A stretch of 64,000 bases of DNA from Coriaria nepalensis. Its lineage: Eukaryota > Streptophyta > Magnoliopsida > Cucurbitales > Coriariaceae. Position 1 is the stretch's first letter. Each line of letters opens with the position of its first letter. The notes under the pieces are model-generated. The model did no database searches. It was not told the DNA's origin and was given only the letters and a program-made list of their open reading frames with translations. Positions 51,301 through 63,054 of the stretch are shown piece after piece. Position numbers and translations under genes: made by a program. The stretch covers positions 15,644,220-15,708,219 of the forward strand of contig CP114483.1 of the NCBI GenBank assembly GCA_027186245.1, written 5' to 3'.

Positions 51301-54300
51301 AATGACTAGAAGAGCCTCAATGACATGATTTTAACGCTAAGTAAATGTATAGTTGCCTTCAATAGATCAACTGCAAGTTATGCACGAAAGTCATGTTTAA
51401 AAGGTGAATTTCGTCTGAAGTGATTTAGAATGATTTAATGAGTAAAAGAGATGCAATAATATGACTTTAACACTAAAAAAATGCATTGTTGCCTTCAGTA
51501 GATCAATTGCAAGTCATGCATGAAAGTCGTGTTTTAAATGCGAAAATAGAACTAGTTCGAAGTGCTTTCAAACAATTTAATGATCTAAAAAGACTGAATG
51601 ATATGCTCTTTAAGGCTAAAATAATGCATTGTTGTCTTCAATAGATTAATTGCAGGTGATGTAAGAAAATCATGTTTGAAGGGCAAAAATATAATTCGTT
51701 CGAATTCATTTATAATGATTTAATGACTAGAAGAGCCTCAATGACATGATTTTAACGCTAAGTAAATGTATAGTTGCCTTCAATAGATCAACTGCAAGTT
51801 ATGCACGAAAGTCATGTTTAAAAGGTGAATTTCGTCTGAAGTAATGTAGAATGATTTAATGAGTAAAAGACATGCAATAATATGACTTTAACACTAAAAA
51901 AAAATGCACAATTGCCTTCAGTAGATCAATTGCAAGTCATGCATGAAAGTCGTGTTTTAAACGCGAAAATAGAACTAGTTCGAATTGCTTTCAAACTATT
52001 TATTGATCTGAAAAGACTGAATGATATGCTCTTTAAGGCTAAAATAATGCATTGTTGTATTCAATAGATTAATTGCAGGTTATGTAAGAAAATCATTTTT
52101 GAAGGGCAAAAATATAATTCGTTGGAATTCATTTATAATTATTTAATGACTGGAAGAGCCTCAATGACATGATTTTAACGCTAAGTAAATGTATAGTTGC
52201 CTTCAATAGATCAACCGCAAGTTATGCACGAAAGTCATGTTTAAAAGGTGAATTTCGTCTGAAGTGATGTAGAATGATTTAATGAGTAAAAGACATGCAA
52301 TAATATGACTTTAACACTAAAAAAAATGCACAATTGCCTTCAGTAGATCAATTGCAAGTCATGCATGAAAGTCGTGTTTTAAATGCGAAAATAGAACTAG
52401 TTCGAATTGCTTTCAAACTATTTATTGATCTGAAAAGACTGAATGATATGCTCTTTAAGGCTAAAATAATGCATTGTTGTATTCAATAGATTAATTGCAG
52501 GTTATGTAAGAAAATCATTTTTGAAGGGCAAAAATATAATTCGTTGGAATTCATTTATAATTATTTAATGACTGGAAGAGCCTCAATGACATGATTTTAA
52601 CGCTAAGTAAATGTATAGTTGCCTTCAATAGATCAACTGCAAGTTATGCACGAAAGTCATGTTTAAAAGGTGAATTTCGTCTGAAGTGATTTAGAATGAT
52701 TTAATGAGTAAAAGAGATGCAATAATATGACTTTAACACTAAAAAAATGCATTGTTGCCTTCAGTAGATCAATTGCAAGTCATGCATGAAAGTCGTGTTT
52801 TAAATGCGAAAATAGAACTAGTTCGAAGTGCTTTCAAACAATTTAATGATCTAAAAAGACTGAATGATATGCTCTTTAAGGCTAAAATAATGCATTGTTG
52901 TCTCCAATAGATTAATTGCAGGTGATGTAAGAAAATCATGTTTGAAGGGCAAAAATATAATTCGTTCGAATTCATTTATAATGATTTAATGACTAGAAGA
53001 GCCTCAATGACATGATTTTAACGCTAAGTAAATGTATAGTTGCCTTCAATAGATCAACTGCAAGTTATGCACGAAAGTCATGTTTAAAAGGTGAATTTCG
53101 TCTGAAGTGATGTAGAATGATTTAATGAGTAAAAGACATGCAATAATATGACTTTAACACTAAAAAAAATGCACAATTGCCTTCAGTAGATCAATTGCAA
53201 GTCATGCATGAAAGTCGTGTTTTAAATGCGAAAATAGAACTAGTTCGAATTGCTTTCAAACTATTTATTGATCTAAAAAGACTGAATGATATGCTCTTTA
53301 AGGCTAAAATAATGCATTGTTGTCTTCAATAGATTAATTGCAGGTGATGTAAGAAAATCATGTTTGAAGGGCAAAAATATAATTCGTTGGAATTCATTTA
53401 TAATGATTTAATGACTGGAAGAGCCTCAATGACATGATTTTAACGCTAAGTAAATGTATAGTTGCCTACAATATATCAACTGCAAGTTATGCACGAAAGT
53501 CATGTTTAAAAGGTGAATTTCGTCTGAAGTGATTCAGAATGATTTAATGAGTAAAAGAGATGCAATAATATGACTTTAACACTAAAAAAATGTGTAGTTG
53601 CCTTCTGTAGATCAATTGCAAGTCATGCATGAAAGTCGTGTTTTAAATGCGAAAATAGAACTAGTTCGAAGTGCTTTCAAACAATTTAATGATCTAAAAA
53701 GACTAAATGATATGCTCTTTAAGGCTAAAATAATGCATTGTTGTCTCCAATAGATTAATTGCAGGTGATGTAAGAAAATCATGTTTGAAGGGCAAAAATA
53801 TAATTCGTTCGAATTCATTTATAATGATTTAATGACTAGAAGAGCCTCAATGACATGATTTTAACGCTAAGTAAATGTATAGTTGCCTTCAATAGATCAA
53901 CTGCAAGTTATGCACGAAAGTCATGTTTAAAAGGTGAATTTCGTCTGAAGTGATGTAGAATGATTTAATGAGTAAAAGACATGCAATAATATGACTTTAA
54001 CACTAAAAAAAATGCACAATTGCCTTCAGTAGATCAATTGCAAGTCATGCATGAAAGTCGTGTTTTAAATGCGAAAATAGAACTAGTTCGAATTGCTTTC
54101 AAACTATTTATTGATCTAAAAAGACTGAATGATATGCTCTTTAAGGCTAAAATAATGCATTGTTGTCTTCAATAGATTAATTGCAGGTGATGTAAGAAAA
54201 TCATGTTTGAAGGGCAAAAATATAATTCGTTGGAATTCATTTATAATGATTTAATGACTGGAAGAGCCTCAATGACATGATTTTAACGCTAAGTAAATGT

Positions 54301-57300
54301 ATAGTTGCCTACAATAGATCAACTGCAAGTTATGCACGAAAGTCATGTTTAAAAGGTGAATTTCGTCTGAAGTGATTCAGAATGATTTAATGAGTAAAAG
54401 AGATGCAATAATATGACTTTAACACTAAAAAAATGTGTAGTTGCCTTCAGTAGATCAATTGCAAGTCATGCATGAAAGTCGTGTTTTAAATGCGAAAATA
54501 GAACTAGTTCGAAGTGCTTTCAAACAATTTAATGATCTAAAAAGACTGAATGATATGCTCTTTAAGGCTAAAATAATGCATTGTTGTCTCCAATAGATTA
54601 ATTGCAGGTGATGTAAGAAAATCATGTTTGAAGGGCAAAAATATAATTCATTCGAATTCATTTATAATGATTTAATGACTAGAAGAGCCTCAATGACATG
54701 ATTTTAACGCTGAGTAAATGTATAGTTGCCTTCAATAGATCAACTGCAAGTTATGCACGAAAGTCATGTTTAAAAGGTGAATTTCGTCTGAAGTGATTTA
54801 GAATGATTTAATGAGTAAAAGAGATGCAATAATATGACTTTAACACTAAAAAAATGTGTAGTTGCCTTCAGTAGATCAATTGCAAGTCATGCATGAAAGT
54901 AGTGTTTTAAATGCGAAAATCGAATTAGTTCGAAGTGCTTTCGAACAATTTAATGATCTGAAAAGACTGAATGATATGCTCTTTAAGGCTAAAATAATGC
55001 ATTGTTGTATTCAATAGAGTAATTGCAGGTGATGTAAGAAAATCATGTTTGAAGGGCAAAAATATAATTCGTTGGAATTCATTTATAATGATTTAATGAC
55101 TGGAAGAGCCTCAATGACATGATTTTAACGCTAAGTAAATGTATAGTTGCCTTCAATAGATCAACCGCAAGTTATGCACGAAAGTCATGTTTAAAAGGTG
55201 AATTTCGTCTGAAGTGATGTAGAATGATTTAATGAGTAAAAGACATGCAATAATATGACTTTAACACTAAAAAAAATGCACAATTGCCTTCAGTAGATCA
55301 ATTGCAAGTCATGCATGAAAGTCGTGTTTTAAATGCGAAAATAGAACTAGTTCGAATTGCTTTCAAACTATTTATTGATCTGAAAAGACTGAATGATATG
55401 CTCTTTAAGGCTAAAATAATGCATTGTTGTATTCAATAGATTAATTGCAGGTTATGTAAGAAAATCATTTTTGAAGGGCAAAAATATAATTCGTTGGAAT
55501 TCATTTATAATTATTTAATGACTGGAAGAGCCTCAATGACATGATTTTAACGCTAAGTAAATGTATAGTTGCCTTCAATAGATCAACTGCAAGTTATGCA
55601 CGAAAGTCATGTTTAAAAGGTGAATTTCGTCTGAAGTGATTTAGAATGATTTAATGAGTAAAAGAGATGCAATAATATGACTTTAACACTAAAAAAAATG
55701 CATACTTGGCTTCAGTAGATCAATTGCAAGTTATGCACGAAAGTCGTGTTTTAAATGCGAAAATAGAACTAGTTCGAAGTGCTTTCAAACAATTTAATGA
55801 TCCGAAAAGACTGAATGATATGCTCTTTAAGGCTAAAATAATGCATTGTTGTCTTCAATAGATTAATTGCAGGTGATGTAAGAAAATCATGTTTGAAGGG
55901 CAAAAATATAATTCGTTCGAATTCATTTATAATGATTTAATGACTAGAAGAGCCTCAGTGACATGATTTTAACGCTAAGTAAATGTATAGTTGCCTTCAA
56001 TAGATCAACTGCAAGTTATGCACGAAAGTCATGTTTAAAAGGTGAATTTCGTCTGAAGTGATGTAGAATGATTTAATGAGTAAAAGACATGCAATAATAT
56101 GACTTTAACACTAAAAAAAATGCACAATTGCCTTCAGTAGATCAATTGCAAGTCATGCATGAAAGTCGTGTTTTAAATGCGAAAATAGAACTAGTTCGAA
56201 TTGCTTTCAAACTATTTATTGATCTGAAAAGACTGAATGATATGCTCTTTAAGGCTAAAATAATGCATTGTTGTATTCAATAGATTAATTGCAGGTTATG
56301 TAAGAAAATCATTTTTGAAGGGCAAAAATATAATTCGTTGGAATTCATTTATAATTATTTAATGACTGGAAGAGCCTCAATGACATGATTTTAACGCTAA
56401 GTAAATGTATAGTTGCCTTCAATAGATCAACTGCAAGTTATGCACGAAAGTCATGTTTAAAAGGTGAATTTCGTCTGAAGTGATTTAGAATGATTTAACG
56501 AGTAAAAGAGATGCAATAATATGACTTTAACACTAAAAAAATGCATTGTTGCCTTCAGTAGATCAATTGCAAGTCATGCATGAAAGTCGTGTTTTAAATG
56601 CGAAAATAGAACTAGTTCGAAGTGCTTTCAAACAATTTAATGATCTAAAAAGACTGAATGATATGCTCTTTAAGGCTAAAATAATGCATTGTTGTCTCCA
56701 ATAGATTAATTGCAGGTGATGTAAGAAAATCATGTTTGAAGGGCAAAAATATAATTCGTTCGAATTCATTTATAATGATTTAATGACTAGAAGAGCCTCA
56801 ATGACATGATTTTAACGCTAAGTAAATGTATAGTTGCCTTCAATAGATCAACTGCAAGTTATGCACGAAAGTCATGTTTAAAAGGTGAATTTCGTCTGAA
56901 GTGATGTAGAATGATTTAATGAGTAAAAGACATGCAATAATATGACTTTAACACTAAAAAAAATGCACAATTGCCTTCAGTAGATCAATTGCAAGTCATG
57001 CATGAAAGTCGTGTTTTAAATGCGAAAATAGAACTAGTTCGAATTGCTTTCAAACTATTTATTGATCTAAAAAGACTGAATGATATGCTCTTTAAGGCTA
57101 AAATAATGCATTGTTGTCTTCAATAGATTAATTGCAGGTGATGTAAGAAAATCATGTTTGAAGGGCAAAAATATAATTCGTTGGAATTCATTTATAATGA
57201 TTTAATGACTGGAAGAGCCTCAATGACATGATTTTAACGCTAAGTAAATGTATAGTTGCCTTCAATACATCAACTGCAAGTTATGCACGAAAGTCATGTT

Positions 57301-58419
57301 TAAAAGGTGAATTTCGTCTGAAGTGATTCAGAATGATTTAATGAGTAAAAGAGATGCAATAATATGACTTTAACACTAAAAAAATGTGTAGTTGCCTTCA
57401 GTAGATCAATTGCAAGTCATGCATGAAAGTCGTGTTTTAAATGCGAAAATAGAACTAGTTCGAAGTGCTTTCAAACAATTTAATGATCTGAAAAGACTGA
57501 ATGATATGCTCTTTAAGGCTAAAATAATGCATTGTTGTATTCAATAGATTAATTGCAGGTTATGTAAGAAAATCATTTTTGAAGGGCAAAAATATAATTC
57601 GTTCGAATTCATTTATAATGATTTAATGACTGGAAGAGCCTCAATGACATGATTTGAACGCTAAGTAAATGTATAGTTGCCTTCAATAGATCAACTGCAA
57701 GTTATGTACGAAAGTCATGTTTAAAAGGTGAATTTCGTCTGAAGTGATTTAGAATGATTTAATGAGTAAAAGAGATGCAATAATATGACTTTAACACTAA
57801 AAAAATGCATTGTTGCCTTCAGTAGATCAATTGCAAGTCATGCATGAAAGTCGTGTTTTAAATGCGAAAATAGAACTAGTTCGAAGTGCTTTCAAACAAT
57901 TTAATGATCTAAAAAGACTGAATGATATGCTCTTTAAGGCTAAAATAATGCATTGTTGTCTCCAATAGATTAATTGCAGGTGATGTAAGAAAATGATGTT
58001 TGAAGGGCAAAAATATAATTCGTTCGAATTCATTTATAATGATTTAATGACTAGAAGAGCCTCAATGACATGATTTTAACGCTGAGTAAATGTATAGTTG
58101 CCTTCAATAGATCAACTGCAAGTTATGCACGAAAGTCATGTTTAAAAGGTGAATTTCGTCTGAAGTGATTTAGAATGATTTAATGAGTAAAAGAGATGCA
58201 ATAATATGACTTTAACACTAAAAAAATGTGTAGTTGCCTTCAGTAGATCAATTGCAAGTCATGCATGAAAGTAGTGTTTTAAATGCGAAAATCGAATTAG
58301 TTCGAAGTGCTTTCGAACAATTTAATGATCTGAAAAGACTGAATGATATGCTCTTTAAGGCTAAAATAATGCATTGTTGTATTCAATAGAGTAATTGCAG
58401 GTGATGTAAGAAAATCATG
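48303..58419 (+). repeat. 23-monomer block, copy 2 (24 monomers)
   Basis: Monomers 1 to 15 follow copy 1 at a constant offset of 9,695. At the place of monomer 16 (N in copy 1, about 45163) two monomers are found instead: a G with GTAGTG and CGAATTAG (about 54855) and an H after ATCAACCGC (about 55277). The remaining monomers Z H N H G N G follow at an offset of 10,117, which is 9,695 plus one monomer. The total is 10,117 bp. The Z after the replacement also has GATTTAGAATG and GAGATGC where copy 1 has GATGTAGAATG and GACATGC, which marks an exchange point. Confidence 0.92.
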
Positions 58420-60525
58420 TTTGAAGGGCAAAAATATAATTCGTTGGAATTCATTTATAATGATTTAATGACTAGAAGAGCCTCAATGACATGATTTTAA
58501 CGCTAAGTAAATGTATAGTTGCCTTCAATAGATCAACTGCAAGTTATGCACGAAAGTCATATTTAAAAGGTGAATTTCGTCTGAAGTGATTCAGAATGAT
58601 TTAATGAGTAAAAGAGATGCAATAATATGACTTTAACACTAAAAAAATGTGTAGTTGCCTTCAGTAGATCAATTGCAAGTCATGCATGAAAGTCGTGTTT
58701 TAAATGCGAAAATAGAACTAGTTCGAAGTGCTTTCAAACAATTTAATGATCTAAAAAGACTGAATGATATGCTCTTTAAGGCTAAAATAATGCATTGTTG
58801 TCTCCAATAGATTAATTGCAGGTGATGTAAGAAAATCATGTTTGAAGGGCAAAAATATAATTCATTCGAATTCATTTATAATGATTTAATGACTAGAAGA
58901 GCCTCAATGACATGATTTTAACGCTAAGTAAATGTATAGTTGCCTTCAATAGATCAACTGCAAGTTATGCACGAAAGTCATGTTTAAAAGGTGAATTTCG
59001 TCTGAAGTGATTTAGAATGATTTAATGAGTAAAAGAGATGCAATAATATGACTTTAACACTAAAAAAATGCATTGTTGCCTTCAGTAGATCAATTGCAAG
59101 TCATGCATGAAAGTCGTGTTTTAAATGCGAAAATAGAACTAGTTCGAAGTGCTTTCAAACAATTTAATGATCTAAAAAGACTGAATGATATGCTCTTTAA
59201 GGCTAAAATAATGCATTGTTGTCTTCAATAGATTAATTGTAGGTGATGTAAGAAAATCATGTTTGAAGGGCAAAAATATAATTCGTTCGAATTCATTTAT
59301 AATGATTTAATGACTAGAAGAGCCTCAATGACATGATTTTAACGCTAAGTAAATGTATAGTTGCCTTCAATAGATCAACTGCAAGTTATGCACGAAAGTC
59401 ATGTTTAAAAGGTGAATTTCGTCTGAAGTGATTTAGAATGATTTAATGAGTAAAAGAGATGCAATAATATGACTTTAACACTAAAAAAATGTGTAGTTGC
59501 CTTCAGTAGATCAATTGCAAGTCATGCATGAAAGTAGTGTTTTAAATGCGAAAATCGAATTAGTTCGAAGTGCTTTCGAACAATTTAATGATCTGAAAAG
59601 ACTGAATGATATGCTCTTTAAGGCTAAAATAATGCATTGTTGTATTCAATAGAGTAATTGCAGGTGATGTAAGAAAATCATGTTTGAAGGGCAAAAATAT
59701 AATTCGTTGGAATTCATTTATAATGATTTAATGACTAGAAGAGCCTCAATGACATGATTTTAACGCTAAGTAAATGTATAGTTGCCTTCAATAGATCAAC
59801 TGCAAGTTATGCACGAAAGTCATATTTAAAAGGTGAATTTCGTCTGAAGTGATTCAGAATGATTTAATGAGTAAAAGACATGCAATAATATGACTTTAAC
59901 ACTAAAAAAAATGCATACTTGGCTTCAGTAGATCAATTGCAAGTTATGCACGAAAGTCGTGTTTTAAATGCGAAAATAGAACTAGTTCGAAGTGCTTTCA
60001 AACAATTTAATGATCCGAAAAGACTGAATGATATGCTCTTTAAGGCTAAAATAATGCATTGTTGTCTTCAATAGATTAATTGTAGGTGATGTAAGAAAAT
60101 CATGTTTGAAGGGCAAAAATATAATTCGTTCGAATTCATTTATAATGATTTAATGACTAGAAGAGCCTCAATGACATGATTTTAACGCTAAGTAAATGTA
60201 TAGTTGCCTTCAATAGATCAACTGCAAGTTATGCACGAAAGTCATGTTTAAAAGGTGAATTTCGTCTGAAGTGATTTAGAATGATTTAATGAGTAAAAGA
60301 GATGCAATAATATGACTTTAACACTAAAAAAATGCATTGTTGCCTTCAGTAGATCAATTGCAAGTCATGCATGAAAGTCGTGTTTTAAATGCGAAAATAG
60401 AACTAGTTCGAAGTGCTTTCAAACAATTTAATGATCTAAAAAGACTGAATGATATGCTCTTTAAGGCTAAAATAATGCATTGTTGTCTTCAATAGATTAA
60501 TTGTAGGTGATGTAAGAAAATCATG
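58420..60525 (+). repeat. Mixed monomers G N G Z N
   Basis: Five monomers, each closely related to ones in the 23-monomer block but in a new order. Two marks travel together here, CGAAAGTCATATTTAAAAGG and AATTGTAGGTGATG. No other element is present. Confidence 0.85.
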
Positions 60526-61368
60526 TTTGAAGGGCAAAAATATAATTCGTTCGAATTCATTTATAATGATTTAATGACTAGAAGAGCCTCAATGACATGA
60601 TTTTAACGCTAAGTAAATGTATAGTTGCCTTCAATAGATCAACTGCAAGTTATGCACGAAAGTCATGTTTAAAAGGTGAATTTCGTCTGAAGTGATGTAG
60701 AATGATTTAATGAGTAAAAGACATGCAATAATATGACTTTAACACTAAAAAAAATGCACAATTGCCTTGAGTAGATCAATTGCAAGTCATGCATGAAAGT
60801 CGTGTTTTAAATGCGAAAATAGAACTAGTTCGAATTGCTTTCAAACTATTTATTGATCTGAAAAGACTGAATGATATGCTCTTTAAGGCTAAAATAATGC
60901 ATTGTTGTATTCAATAGATTAATTGCAGGTTATGTAAGAAAATCATTTTTGAAGGGCAAAAATATAATTCGTTGGAATTCATTTATAATTATTTAATGAC
61001 TGGAAGAGCCTCAATGACATGATTTTAACGCTAAGTAAATGTATAGTTGCCTACAATAGATCAACTGCAAGTTATGCACGAAAGTCATGTTTAAAAGGTG
61101 AATTTCGTCTGAAGTGATTCAGAATGATTTAATGAGTAAAAGAGATGCAATAATATGACTTTAACACTAAAAAAATGTGTAGTTGCCTTCAGTAGATCAA
61201 TTGCAAGTCATGCATGAAAGTCGTGTTTTAAATGCGAAAATAGAACTAGTTCGAAGTGCTTTCAAACAATTTAATGATCTAAAAAGACTGAATGATATGC
61301 TCTTTAAGGCTAAAATAATGCATTGTTGTCTCCAATAGATTAATTGCAGGTGATGTAAGAAAATCATG
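60526..61368 (+). repeat. H-G dimer, copy 1
   Basis: 843 bp: an H monomer (with CCTTGAGTAGATC private to this copy) and a G monomer with CCTACAATAGATC, GATTCAGAATG and GTCTCCAATAG. Confidence 0.9.
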
Positions 61369-62211
61369 TTTGAAGGGCAAAAATATAATTCGTTCGAATT
61401 CATTTATAATGATTTAATGACTAGAAGAGCCTCAATGACATGATTTTAACGCTAAGTAAATGTATAGTTGCCTTCAATAGATCAACTGCAAGTTATGCAC
61501 GAAAGTCATGTTTAAAAGGTGAATTTCGTCTGAAGTGATGTAGAATGATTTAATGAGTAAAAGACATGCAATAATATGACTTTAACACTAAAAAAAATGC
61601 ACAATTGCCTTCAGTAGATCAATTGCAAGTCATGCATGAAAGTCGTGTTTTAAATGCGAAAATAGAACTAGTTCGAATTGCTTTCAAACTATTTATTGAT
61701 CTGAAAAGACTGAATGATATGCTCTTTAAGGCTAAAATAATGCATTGTTGTATTCAATAGATTAATTGCAGGTTATGTAAGAAAATCATTTTTGAAGGGC
61801 AAAAATATAATTCGTTGGAATTCATTTATAATTATTTAATGACTGGAAGAGCCTCAATGACATGATTTTAACGCTAAGTAAATGTATAGTTGCCTACAAT
61901 AGATCAACTGCAAGTTATGCACGAAAGTCATGTTTAAAAGGTGAATTTCGTCTGAAGTGATTCAGAATGATTTAATGAGTAAAAGAGATGCAATAATATG
62001 ACTTTAACACTAAAAAAATGTGTAGTTGCCTTCAGTAGATCAATTGCAAGTCATGCATGAAAGTCGTGTTTTAAATGCGAAAATAGAACTAGTTCGAAGT
62101 GCTTTCAAACAATTTAATGATCTAAAAAGACTGAATGATATGCTCTTTAAGGCTAAAATAATGCATTGTTGTCTCCAATAGATTAATTGCAGGTGATGTA
62201 AGAAAATCATG
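61369..62211 (+). repeat. H-G dimer, copy 2
   Basis: 843 bp, the same pair and marks as at 60526. The H monomer keeps the CTGAAAAG and GTATTCAATAG form. Confidence 0.9.
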
Positions 62212-63054
62212 TTTGAAGGGCAAAAATATAATTCGTTCGAATTCATTTATAATGATTTAATGACTAGAAGAGCCTCAATGACATGATTTTAACGCTAAGT
62301 AAATGTATAGTTGCCTTCAATAGATCAACTGCAAGTTATGCACGAAAGTCATGTTTAAAAGGTGAATTTCGTCTGAAGTGATGTAGAATGATTTAATGAG
62401 TAAAAGACATGCAATAATATGACTTTAACACTAAAAAAAATGCACAATTGCCTTCAGTAGATCAATTGCAAGTCATGCATGAAAGTCGTGTTTTAAATGC
62501 GAAAATAGAACTAGTTCGAATTGCTTTCAAACTATTTATTGATCTAAAAAGACTGAATGATATGCTCTTTAAGGCTAAAATAATGCATTGTTGTCTTCAA
62601 TAGATTAATTGCAGGTGATGTAAGAAAATCATGTTTGAAGGGCAAAAATATAATTCGTTGGAATTCATTTATAATGATTTAATGACTGGAAGAGCCTCAA
62701 TGACATGATTTTAACGCTAAGTAAATGTATAGTTGCCTACAATAGATCAACTGCAAGTTATGCACGAAAGTCATGTTTAAAAGGTGAATTTCGTCTGAAG
62801 TGATTCAGAATGATTTAATGAGTAAAAGAGATGCAATAATATGACTTTAACACTAAAAAAATGTGTGGTTGCCTTCAGTAGATCAATTGCAAGTCATGCA
62901 TGAAAGTCGTGTTTTAAATGCGAAAATAGAACTAGTTCGAAGTGCTTTCAAACAATTTAATGATCTAAAAAGACTGAATGATATGCTCTTTAAGGCTAAA
63001 ATAATGCATTGTTGTCTCCAATAGATTAATTGCAGGTGATGTAAGAAAATCATG
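62212..63054 (+). repeat. H-G dimer, copy 3
   Basis: 843 bp. The H monomer has the CTAAAAAG and GTCTTCAATAG form, as in monomer 14 of the 23-monomer block, and the G monomer reads GTGTGGTTGCC, a private change. Together with the next two monomers this matches monomers 14 to 17 of copy 1 (H G N Z). Confidence 0.9.
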
